Positions 1 through 7,062 of a stretch of DNA of 64,000 nt are shown piece by piece. Position 1 is the stretch's first letter. Each line of letters begins with the position of its first letter. The stretch is from Sellimonas catena. GTDB taxonomy: Bacteria > Bacillota > Clostridia > Lachnospirales > Lachnospiraceae. Under the pieces are notes generated by a model. The model ran no database searches. It saw only the letters and a list, made by a program, of their open reading frames with translations, and was not told the DNA's origin. Position numbers and translations under genes: made by a program. Location of the stretch: NCBI RefSeq assembly GCF_045063725.1, contig NZ_CP173695.1; one strand, given 5' to 3'.

Positions 1-87
1 CGCAAGCCTGGCTGCAATCTCTTCGCCTGAAAAATAAACTCCCCTCTGCTCTTCAAACAGAGCAAGAATACTTTCTTTTGTCGTCAA
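1..87 (-). CDS. birA: Biotin operon repressor / biotin-protein ligase BirA, N-terminal end only
   Basis: The first 29 codons are visible; the rest lies beyond the left edge. The translation (LTTKESILALFEEQRG, then VYFSGEEIAARLA) matches the N-terminal winged-helix domain of bifunctional BirA proteins, which attach biotin to carboxylase carrier proteins and repress biotin genes. The start is a TTG at 85-87 with a GGAGGTGG ribosome site about six bases upstream; no ATG is available in frame. The family call rests on a short stretch, so a different HTH protein cannot be excluded, but the 'SGEEIA.RL' pattern is characteristic. Confidence 0.7.
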   Translation of the reverse strand, partial: MTTKESILALFEEQRGVYFSGEEIAARLA

Positions 88-107
88 TTTTATCCACCTC
101 CGCCAAA

Positions 108-134
108 GAAACCGGGCCTCCTGGACCCGGTTTC
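108..134 (-). terminator. Hairpin between the MerR-RDD gene and birA
   Basis: A perfect 9-bp stem (GAAACCGGG with CCCGGTTTC) and a 9-base loop lie 60 bases past the MerR-RDD stop and about 20 bases before the birA start. On the minus strand it is followed only by TTT, so it is a weak intrinsic terminator or an attenuator rather than a clear stop. Confidence 0.45.
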
Positions 135-194
135 CCTCCGTTTACTTTGCACTGATTTCATTATGCTTTTCGCAGCGAAAAAAGTCAAGCTGTT

Positions 195-1700
195 TTACTC
201 CTGCCAGATGCGGAAATCCACATGAAAATACACATCCTCTCCATACACCGGCACAAGTACATCGCTGCTTCCATACTGCGCCTGCCGAATTTCATATCCG
301 CTGTAATCAAACGATGCCTGCACTTTAACCCCCGCCTCATTAATCATAAAATCACTGCATTGATCCCCATATTCTTTCACCCGGTTGTAAAGGCGCGAAG
401 GCGGAGAAAGCAACAGGTTGTACTCTTCCTGCGCACAAATATAGGAAAGCGATGCCAGCGCCATCAGATCTCCATACACCGGAATTTCCACGTTCTCATC
501 TTTATATTCGGAAGAAAATGAAATTTCTGTCAAAGCACCGTCCTTTTCCGTAAATTGAAGTTCGGGAAGCTCCGGATAATCCACTCCTGTGCCAACGATA
601 TACGGTTTTCCGGACATCTTTTCCCAATCACCGTCCTGATTCAGCAGCTTCCTGGAATCGCCAAGCGGGGGTAAAAACTCCGGAAGATTCAGCTGATGGT
701 CAATCTGATAAAATTTCTGCATATCGTTAAAATTCTCGGCATACTGTGCTGCCGTGATATTTCCTCTGTTCTGCGGCAGTGCACCTGCCTGCCACACAAA
801 ATAATTCAGGACATCAAGTACACCCAGTACCAGAACTGCCGCTATCACTTTCCACCTCATATGCCGTTCATCCAACGTGAGAATATTGTCTTCTTCCCAC
901 TCAAGAATCTCTCCTTTTTTACAATCCCTGTAAGAAGAGTATTCTCGTATGAGCCCATAAACCGGGATATAAAATCCCAGTCCTCTTTTTAATACGATCC
1001 CGGTTCTGTCATAAGCCTCTCTCCATGTAAGCCGTGCACCGCTTTCTGCCGACACTCGAAAACCAAACAGAAATTTCCCGGGTGTCGTACCAAATCTTGA
1101 AAGCATGACAGGCTCTGCCATAAGAAGCAAAACAGACTGCATTATGATCCCTATGACTGCAAATGCCCATCCTGTTTGTCTGATATTCATATGAAAACCA
1201 AGCGCCAGAATCAGATTCCAGAAAATCAGATAGATTGCTTCATCAATCAGTCTGGCAAAATACCGTTTCCAGGGCGCTGTTACCTTTGGAAGTGAGTCTG
1301 CTTCTAACTCCGCCGGAATTTCTGAAGGCGCCTTGTTCAGAAAATTAAAATAATGCTCCGCATCAAAACTTTCATAAGCTGCCCGATCTTTGCACATCTG
1401 CTCGCAGATCGCTTTTGACTGTTCCAGATCCTTCTGTTCTTTTTTCAATGTCCTTAAATGTATAAGAAGAACATCTGTCAGCTCACTTTCTTTCTCACTT
1501 AAGGACCGGATCTCTTCCAGGCCGAGATGAACCGTCCGAAGCAGCCGGATCCGTTTCAATATATCCACATCCTGTTCCGTATAATTACGGTAACCATTTG
1601 AATCCCTCTGCGGCGTGATGAGTCCTTCTTTTTCATAAAACCGGATATTCGCCCGCGTCATATTGGACAGTTCTTCCACTTCTTTGATCGTCATCGGCAT
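195..1700 (-). CDS. MerR-type transcriptional regulator fused to an RDD membrane domain
   Basis: 501 residues. Residues 1 to about 70 are a MerR winged helix (TIKEVEELSNMTRANIRFYE, then GLITPQRDSNGYRNY), followed by a short coiled-coil stretch to about 110. Residues from about 143 form an RDD-type membrane domain with hydrophobic segments near 147-169 and 177-200 and the signature RFGTTPGKFLFG. A further transmembrane segment lies near 282-304 and the last ~195 residues are predicted to be extracytoplasmic. This suggests a membrane-bound one-component sensor that binds DNA with its cytoplasmic N-terminus; the ligand is unknown. Two ATGs compete: 1700 lies very close to the GGGGAGG site and 1694 is better spaced. 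The promoter upstream has the 19-bp spacer and dyad expected for MerR control, which suggests autoregulation. Confidence 0.8.
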   Translation of the reverse strand: MPMTIKEVEELSNMTRANIRFYEKEGLITPQRDSNGYRNYTEQDVDILKRIRLLRTVHLGLEEIRSLSEKESELTDVLLIHLRTLKKEQKDLEQSKAICEQMCKDRAAYESFDAEHYFNFLNKAPSEIPAELEADSLPKVTAPWKRYFARLIDEAIYLIFWNLILALGFHMNIRQTGWAFAVIGIIMQSVLLLMAEPVMLSRFGTTPGKFLFGFRVSAESGARLTWREAYDRTGIVLKRGLGFYIPVYGLIREYSSYRDCKKGEILEWEEDNILTLDERHMRWKVIAAVLVLGVLDVLNYFVWQAGALPQNRGNITAAQYAENFNDMQKFYQIDHQLNLPEFLPPLGDSRKLLNQDGDWEKMSGKPYIVGTGVDYPELPELQFTEKDGALTEISFSSEYKDENVEIPVYGDLMALASLSYICAQEEYNLLLSPPSRLYNRVKEYGDQCSDFMINEAGVKVQASFDYSGYEIRQAQYGSSDVLVPVYGEDVYFHVDFRIWQE

Positions 1701-1724
1701 AATCCTCCCCTGATATGATATTTA

Positions 1725-1755
1725 ATTATAAGGGGTAAAGGGACTTTACAGTCAA
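1725..1755 (-). promoter_or_regulatory. MerR-type promoter and operator of the MerR-RDD gene
   Basis: On the minus strand a -35 TTGACT and a -10 TATAAT are separated by 19 bp. The spacer contains the perfect dyad GTAAAG-TCC-CTTTAC (1735-1749). Long spacers with a central dyad are the hallmark of promoters activated by MerR proteins through DNA twisting. It sits 25 bases before the start of the MerR-RDD gene. Confidence 0.75.
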
Positions 1756-1829
1756 GCGATAGTTATGATTTATAGAAAAAATACAGATTTCTCCGATTAT
1801 TCCTTTCCATATACTACCACGTAAAGCGA

Positions 1830-1861
1830 CCGGTCACAATGCGCACTTTTCATTGGACCGG
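1830..1861. other. Inverted repeat upstream of the first AraC gene
   Basis: CCGGTC-A-CAATG and CATTG-GACCGG form an almost perfect 11-bp dyad around a 9-base spacer. It lies just upstream of the AraC promoter and could be an operator, or a hairpin at the end of an unseen transcript. There is no T-tract. Confidence 0.4.
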
Positions 1862-1871
1862 CGGAAAACAT

Positions 1872-1900
1872 TTGCCCGCTTTGATTGTACAAGGTATAAT
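1872..1900 (+). promoter_or_regulatory. Promoter of the first AraC gene
   Basis: TTGCCC and TATAAT separated by 17 bp, 82 bases before the AraC start codon. Consensus -10 and exact spacing make this a likely sigma-A promoter. Confidence 0.6.
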
Positions 1901-1982
1901 AGATGTAAAACGGATACTGATGACGAAAGCCATTGCTGAGTTTCCGGAAAACGATACTTATCTATGAGTAAAGGACTACAAT

Positions 1983-2867
1983 ATGCCAATCATACTTGAC
2001 CATCAATTACAAGAACAGATACCACATGACAGTTCAACTTTCCCCATTACATTTTATTGCGATGAACTTGCCGATTTGCCAAACCGTGCGGGACCTGTGC
2101 ACTGGCATCCCTACTTTGAGATTGCCACATCACAAAGCAGTGTTCTCGACTTTCAGGTGGGGCAAACCCATACGATTCTGGAACCGGGGGACAGTATTTT
2201 CATCAACCAGAATATGCTCCACGGAATTCGACAATTGTCAGGTGTGAAGCCGGATCGCTTTCCAAACATCGTTTTTTCCGGCACAGTGGTTGCCCCTGAG
2301 ACCAGCACCATTTACCGGAAATACATCCGGCCGATTCTGGCTTGTAACTCTCTTCCCTTTGTTGTGTTCCGGCACGACAACGACCTGTGGGATGAGGTCC
2401 GCCAGTGGATTCGCACCACGTATTTCGCCATGCAGGAACAGCCCGATTGTTACGAAATGACGGTCCAGCGCAGCATCTGTTGTATATTGGAAACCATCTT
2501 TCGCAATTTTGATTCCCTGCCAAAATCCAACGCATCACGGGTACAACTGAACACCCAGATACGCCTCCAGAAAATGCTGTCTTATATTTATGAAAATTAC
2601 GCCCAAAGGATTACCCTGGCAGATATCGCCGGTGCCGCCCATATCAGCCGAAGCGAAGCCGGCCGGTGTTTCCAGTCCTACCTGGGGTGTTCTCCGGTGG
2701 AAGAGCTTATTAAGTACCGCCTGCAAACAGCTAAGCGTTTACTGCACGAAACCACACTGACGTTGCAGGAGATCAGTTTTGCCTGCGGGTTTCATTCTGT
2801 AAATTACTTCAGCCGTCAATTTCGCAAAAGGTACGGATATTCACCGACAAACGCACGGATCGGGTAA
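1983..2867 (+). CDS. AraC-family transcriptional regulator with N-terminal cupin
   Basis: 294 residues. The N-terminal part (about 20-105) has the cupin pattern of AraC sensors (VHWHPYFEIA, EPGDSIFINQNMLHGI). The C-terminal ~100 residues hold two helix-turn-helix motifs (ITLADIAGAAHISRSEAGRC; LTLQEISFACGFHSVNYFSR) and the family signature FSRQFRKRYGYSPTNAR. It precedes an MFS transporter on the same strand, about 150 bases away, and probably controls it. A paralogous AraC/MFS pair lies at 38.7-41.0 kb. The effector, probably a sugar or other small carbon compound, cannot be read from sequence. Confidence 0.85.
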   Translation: MPIILDHQLQEQIPHDSSTFPITFYCDELADLPNRAGPVHWHPYFEIATSQSSVLDFQVGQTHTILEPGDSIFINQNMLHGIRQLSGVKPDRFPNIVFSGTVVAPETSTIYRKYIRPILACNSLPFVVFRHDNDLWDEVRQWIRTTYFAMQEQPDCYEMTVQRSICCILETIFRNFDSLPKSNASRVQLNTQIRLQKMLSYIYENYAQRITLADIAGAAHISRSEAGRCFQSYLGCSPVEELIKYRLQTAKRLLHETTLTLQEISFACGFHSVNYFSRQFRKRYGYSPTNARIG

Positions 2868-2957
2868 ATAATGCTTTTCCCTGACACTATAGTGCCTTTA
2901 TCTTTGAATAATTTGATTATATAATACGTTTATTCGAGTCTAGAAAGGAGAGCTATC

Positions 2958-3014
2958 ATGAAATTTCAATGTTTAAACAAAAACCTGATCAAACAGACGG
3001 AGGCAGATAAGTGA
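2958..3014 (+). CDS. Possible 18-residue upstream peptide coupled to the MFS gene
   Basis: A short ORF of 18 codons (MKFQCLNKNL followed by IKQTEADK) begins six bases after a strong AAAGGAG ribosome site and ends with TGA one base before the MFS ATG. The MFS ribosome site (ACGGAGG) lies inside its last codons, so translation of the two would be coupled. It could be a leader peptide or only a device to load ribosomes. No known family is recognised. Confidence 0.45.
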   Translation: MKFQCLNKNLIKQTEADK

Positions 3015-3015
3015 T

Positions 3016-4212
3016 ATGTCCGGGAATCGTAAATATCAAAAGACACTGGTGGCCTGCTATATGGGATTTGTCACTCAGGCTATCGCCGCCAACTTTGCAC
3101 CGCTTCTGTTTTTGACCTTTCAACATACCTACGGGATCTCATTGGAAAAAATCGCTCTGATCCCGGTTGTGTTTTATCTGACCCAGTTGTTGGTTGACCT
3201 TGGAGCAACCAAGTTCGCCGACATAATCGGTTACCGTATCTGTGTGGTGATCTCTCAGGTCGTTTCCGCCGTAGGGCTTGTGTTGATGGCGTTTCTCCCG
3301 GAAGTTCTCCCTGTACCATTTCTGGGAATCCTCCTCGCGGTAGTATTTTATGCCATCGGCAGCGGCCTTGTAGAAGTGCTGGTGAGCCCGATTGTGGAAG
3401 CCTGCCCTTTTGAAAATAAGGATGGCGTGATGAGTTTGCTTCACTCTTTTTACTGCTGGGGTGCGGTGGGCGTAATCTTAGGTTCCACGCTCTTTTTTGC
3501 GATATTTGGCATTGAAAATTGGAAAATACTTACCTTACTCTGGGCACTGGTACCGTTGGTAAATGTCTTTCAGTTTCTCACTTGTCCGATAGAGCGTCTG
3601 GTGGAAGATGGCGAAAGTCTGCCTATTCGCAGACTGCTCCGTCTGCCATTGATATGGATTATGATTCTGCTGATGATTTGTTCCGGCGCATCCGAAGCAT
3701 CGATGGCACAATGGGCGTCTGCATTTACAGAATCTGCCCTTGGTGTATCCAAAACCATTGGTGATTTGGCCGGCCCTTGCCTGTTCGCCGTTTTCATGGG
3801 AATTTCCCGTATGCTGTACGGCAAAATGAGCGAGAAACTGAACCTGACAAAAACCATGCTGCTGAGCGGATTATTGTGCGTGGCATGCTATTTGCTGGCC
3901 TCTCTTTCACCTGTCCCGATTCTTGGGCTGGCCGGATGTGCCATTTGTGGATTCAGTGTTGGTATTATGTGGCCTGGTACAATCAGCCTTTCTTCCCAAA
4001 AGTGTCCGCAAGGCGGCACCGCTATGTTCGCATTTTTAGCATTAGCAGGGGATTTTGGCGGTACAGTAAGCCCGGCGATAGTAGGGAAGTTCTCGGAACT
4101 GGCCGGCGGCAATCTGAAAGCAGGACTGCTGACCGCCACATTCTTTCCGATCCTTCTGGTAGCCTGTTTACTTGTTTTGAGCCGAAGGATGAAAAGTGCC
4201 ATCCGGAAATAA
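3016..4212 (+). CDS. Major facilitator superfamily transporter
   Basis: 398 residues with about twelve hydrophobic segments spread over the whole length, as expected for a full-length MFS permease in the cytoplasmic membrane. It is clearly paralogous to the protein at 39840-41045: both share an N-terminal stretch of the type ACYxGFVTQAIxANFAPLLF and the segments VEVLVSPIVEACPF, HSFYCWGAVGVIL and GFSVGIMWPGTIS. Each copy lies next to an AraC regulator, which points to uptake of a small organic compound induced by that compound; the substrate is unknown. The short coupled ORF upstream and a hairpin spanning its stop codon suggest a simple self-contained unit. Confidence 0.8.
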   Translation: MSGNRKYQKTLVACYMGFVTQAIAANFAPLLFLTFQHTYGISLEKIALIPVVFYLTQLLVDLGATKFADIIGYRICVVISQVVSAVGLVLMAFLPEVLPVPFLGILLAVVFYAIGSGLVEVLVSPIVEACPFENKDGVMSLLHSFYCWGAVGVILGSTLFFAIFGIENWKILTLLWALVPLVNVFQFLTCPIERLVEDGESLPIRRLLRLPLIWIMILLMICSGASEASMAQWASAFTESALGVSKTIGDLAGPCLFAVFMGISRMLYGKMSEKLNLTKTMLLSGLLCVACYLLASLSPVPILGLAGCAICGFSVGIMWPGTISLSSQKCPQGGTAMFAFLALAGDFGGTVSPAIVGKFSELAGGNLKAGLLTATFFPILLVACLLVLSRRMKSAIRK

Positions 4213-4222
4213 CCGGATGGCA
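4197..4222 (+). terminator. Hairpin over the MFS stop codon
   Basis: A perfect 10-bp stem (TGCCATCCGG with CCGGATGGCA) has the TAA stop codon of the MFS gene in its 6-base loop. The following bases are A-rich, not T-rich, so it may protect the mRNA end rather than terminate transcription. Confidence 0.4.
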
Positions 4223-4291
4223 AAATTTCAAAAAGAGATTTATTTTATATGCTCAATTTGGGGATGCCAAATGCCTGCCGTCAATTTTTTC

Positions 4292-4320
4292 TTGAACATG
4301 AAAACACAATGTGCTATATT
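4292..4320 (+). promoter_or_regulatory. Promoter of a candidate small RNA
   Basis: TTGAAC and TATATT are separated by exactly 17 bp, in the 300-base gap between the MFS and rRNA methylase genes. No ORF follows, but a hairpin pair and a terminator do. Confidence 0.5.
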
Positions 4321-4326
4321 GTAAGT

Positions 4327-4438
4327 AGAAAAGTAAGTAGAAAAAGGAACAACCGCCCATAAAGTGGTTGACCTAATAACAAGGATTAACATAGAATTGC
4401 CACCTCATCACTCAGCCAAAGTTCCGGGGTGGTTTTTT
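4327..4438 (+). ncRNA. Candidate small non-coding RNA, about 110 nt
   Basis: Downstream of the promoter at 4292-4320 lies a stretch without any ATG. It has one hairpin (CAACCGC 4350-4356 with GTGGTTG 4364-4370) and ends in a terminator: CCACC (4400-4404) pairs with GGTGG (4428-4432) followed by six T. Promoter, structured body and terminator together form a complete transcription unit. It could be a regulatory RNA or the left-over leader of a lost mobile or resistance gene. The family is not recognised. Confidence 0.45.
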
Positions 4439-4523
4439 CTATGCTTAAAACATTATCTGATAAACGTAAAAACGAATGTCAGCAATGCCAGAATGAACAC
4501 AATGCATATTTTTAATCAGGAAA

Positions 4524-5930
4524 CTATTTTCCGGACGCCTTGATTTTCCGGCATAATTTCACGACAGTTTCTACGTGCACCGTCATCGGAAACATATCCG
4601 CCGGCCGTACTTTTTTCAATTCATACCCGTTCTCACACAGATACTTTAGATCCCTTGCCAGTGTTGCGGAATCACAGCTCACATATACGATCCGGTCCGG
4701 TTCCATGTTTACCATCGTCTCAAGCAACGTCTCATCGCATCCTTTTCTCGGCGGGTCCACCACAATCACATCCGCATGAGCACGGCTGCCCGGATTTGAC
4801 TCTTCATACTTTCTATAATAGTCCGGCAGCACTTCTTCTGCTTTTCCAACGTAAAATTCGGCATTTGTAATGCCATTGATCTCTGCATTTTTTCTGGCAT
4901 CTTCAATCGCCTGTGGAATAATCTCAACTCCGTAAACCTGTTTTGCTTTTTGGGCAAGGAAAAGCGAAATCGTTCCAATTCCACAGTAAAGATCCCATAC
5001 GGTCTCCTGCCCGGTCAGTCCTGCGTATTCACAGGCCAGCCCGTAAAGAACTTCTGTCTGCACCGGATTCACCTGGTAGAAAGAAAGTGGTGAAATCTGA
5101 TATTTGATTTCTCCGATATAATCTGTAATATACTCCTGTCCCCAGAGAAGCCGGATCTCTTTTCCCATAATGACATTGGTATTTTCACAATTAATGTTCA
5201 TCGTAATGCTGGTCATTCCCGGAAGCTTTGTCAGTCGTTCTGTCAGTATCTCCACATGAGGAATCCGGATTCCGTTTACAATCAGACAGACCATGATTTC
5301 GCCTGTCTTAAATCCACTCCGGATCAGAACATGGCGGAACAGACCTGTCCCCGTTCCTTCATCATAGGCGGTAATATGAAATTCTTTCATAAATTCAAGG
5401 ACAATGTTAAGAACTTCGGTGTTGATCTCCTTGCCAAGTGCACAAACCGTGTTTGGAATAATCTGATGGGTCCGTCCTGCATAAAAGCCGGCTACCGGAT
5501 TCCCGTCCCTGTCAGTTCCGATCGGATACTGTGCTTTATTCCTATAATGAAATGGTTCCTCCATTCCACAGATCGGCTCCATAACAGCATCAAGCAGTGT
5601 GCTTTCAAATCCACCGATCCGTTCCAGATTATTCCGGACTTTCCGCTCCTTGAATTTCAGCTGTTCCTCGTAAGCCATCTCCTGAACCTGGCATCCCCCG
5701 CACTGTCTTGCCACCGGGCATTTTGCCTCTTTCCTTTTTTCAGACGGCTTGAGGATTTTCATCAGCCTGGCATAACCGTAATTCTTTTTCAGCTTTGTGA
5801 TTCTTGCCTCGATCACATCGCCGACAACCGCATCCTTCACAAAGAAAGTCATCCCTTCGGCTTTCCCGATTCCTTCTCCTCCTACGCCAATATCCTCTAT
5901 TGTCAGTGTCACAAAATCATTTTTCTTCAT
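4524..5930 (-). CDS. rlmCD: 23S rRNA (uracil-5-)-methyltransferase, RumA/RlmCD family
   Basis: 468 residues from the chosen ATG, which has a GGGGAAGA ribosome site; longer in-frame starts upstream lack one. Residues 1 to about 60 form a TRAM RNA-binding domain. Cys71, Cys77 and Cys80 (CPVARQCGGC) with a later Cys form the [4Fe-4S] site of RumA enzymes. The SAM motif DLYCGIGTISLF lies near 315, the DPPRKGC motif near 390 and the catalytic Cys in VYVSCDSATLARDL near 420. The enzyme methylates uridine C5 in 23S rRNA; in Firmicutes one enzyme often covers both U747 and U1939, hence the symbol, but a paralog with another target is possible. Confidence 0.85.
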   Translation of the reverse strand: MKKNDFVTLTIEDIGVGGEGIGKAEGMTFFVKDAVVGDVIEARITKLKKNYGYARLMKILKPSEKRKEAKCPVARQCGGCQVQEMAYEEQLKFKERKVRNNLERIGGFESTLLDAVMEPICGMEEPFHYRNKAQYPIGTDRDGNPVAGFYAGRTHQIIPNTVCALGKEINTEVLNIVLEFMKEFHITAYDEGTGTGLFRHVLIRSGFKTGEIMVCLIVNGIRIPHVEILTERLTKLPGMTSITMNINCENTNVIMGKEIRLLWGQEYITDYIGEIKYQISPLSFYQVNPVQTEVLYGLACEYAGLTGQETVWDLYCGIGTISLFLAQKAKQVYGVEIIPQAIEDARKNAEINGITNAEFYVGKAEEVLPDYYRKYEESNPGSRAHADVIVVDPPRKGCDETLLETMVNMEPDRIVYVSCDSATLARDLKYLCENGYELKKVRPADMFPMTVHVETVVKLCRKIKASGK

Positions 5931-6038
5931 CGTTTCTTCCCCTTTTGTGCCATAATACACAGTTCTGTTACCGCAGATCATTCATTGATCTGCTTTCTAC
6001 CGCCCATTATACCTGACTTTCCATATGCATACAAGAAA

Positions 6039-6082
6039 AAGCAGAACCGGTGTCCTTCTAATCCGGGGCTCCGGTTCTGCTT
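6039..6082 (-). terminator. Terminator of the yhaM transcript
   Basis: AAGCAGAACCGG pairs with CCGGTTCTGCTT. On the minus strand the stem is followed by TTTTTCTTG. It lies between yhaM and rlmCD and separates the two genes. Confidence 0.8.
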
Positions 6083-6095
6083 CTCTTACTTCCCT

Positions 6096-7040
6096 CTATG
6101 ACAAACTTGATTTTCTTAAGTTTGACTCAAACAGTCTGTTATATCCGATCCACTCTGTCGTATTTTTATCCTTAAACAGCTCTTTCATCGTCTGCATCTT
6201 GGCATCTGTCATATCAGCAAGATTGAGTGCCATGGCCTCTGCAAGTGCAGGCTTTTTCGGAGAACCATATTCCAGTTCTCCGTGATGCGCAAGAATGCAG
6301 TGTTTCAACTCACTTGCAAGCTTTGGCGGAAATCCCGGTATTGTACGGATTGCGTCATCCAGCATTTCCACACCAATAATAATATGTCCAAGAAGCTGCC
6401 CGTCATCTGTGTAATCATTTTCCGGAAATGCAGACAGTTCCTTTGTCTTTCCGATGTCATGATACATAGCCGCTGCATACAGGAGATCTCCGCTCAGGAA
6501 ATCATATGCTGCAAGATAATAGCGGCAGAGATTCAAAATACTCAACGTATGTTCCAGAAGGCCCCCGCAGAACCCGTGATGAACGCTCTTGGCCGCAGAA
6601 TGATTTTTAAACTTCCGGATAAATTCCTCGTCTTTCACAAAATAATACTCTACAGCCTGTTTCAGATACGGATTCTTGATCATCTCCGCAAATTCAAGGA
6701 GCTCTTTGTACATTTCTTCCACATCCCGTTCACTGGTCGGCATGTAGTCTGCCAGAATATATTCATCTTCCTGTGCTCTCCTGAGCTGTTTGATATTGAG
6801 CTGCAGATTGTTATTATAAGTCGTAACCTCTCCGACAATCTCCACGAAGTCCTTTTCATCATAGTCAGCGATCCCGTTGGAATTCGGATTCCAGATCTTT
6901 CCGTCCAGTGTGCCGGTTTTATCCTGCAGAATCAGGTTGTCATATGGTTTCCCGTTTCTTGTCTCTGCGCTTCTTTTTGATTTGCATAAATAAATGGCAC
7001 GAATGGTTTCTCCTTCATGCAGTTCCTTGATATATCTCAT
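6096..7040 (-). CDS. yhaM: 3'-5' exoribonuclease YhaM family protein
   Basis: 314 residues from the ATG at 7040, the same length as Bacillus YhaM, with an AGAGG ribosome site. Residues 1 to about 100 form an OB-fold nucleic-acid-binding domain. The rest is an HD phosphohydrolase domain: His in HHGFCGGLLEHTLS near 160-170, the HDIGK motif near 196, and HHGELEYGSP. YhaM proteins are metal-dependent exonucleases that trim RNA and also act on DNA. The start lies 22 bases after the stop of the S1C protease-like gene, so the two are probably co-transcribed; a strong terminator follows. Confidence 0.88.
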   Translation of the reverse strand: MRYIKELHEGETIRAIYLCKSKRSAETRNGKPYDNLILQDKTGTLDGKIWNPNSNGIADYDEKDFVEIVGEVTTYNNNLQLNIKQLRRAQEDEYILADYMPTSERDVEEMYKELLEFAEMIKNPYLKQAVEYYFVKDEEFIRKFKNHSAAKSVHHGFCGGLLEHTLSILNLCRYYLAAYDFLSGDLLYAAAMYHDIGKTKELSAFPENDYTDDGQLLGHIIIGVEMLDDAIRTIPGFPPKLASELKHCILAHHGELEYGSPKKPALAEAMALNLADMTDAKMQTMKELFKDKNTTEWIGYNRLFESNLRKSSLS

Positions 7041-7062
7041 TTTTTTCCTCTTTCTAAATTCA

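Noticed and set aside
4327..4438. Small RNA unit considered as an IS200/IS605 end
   Set aside because: The hairpins are somewhat similar to such ends, but there is no tnpA or tnpB gene or matching second end nearby.
5256..6101. 281-codon ORF on the plus strand
   Set aside because: It is antisense to the well-supported rRNA methylase gene and His/Cys/Phe-rich, as shadows of such genes are; no domain.
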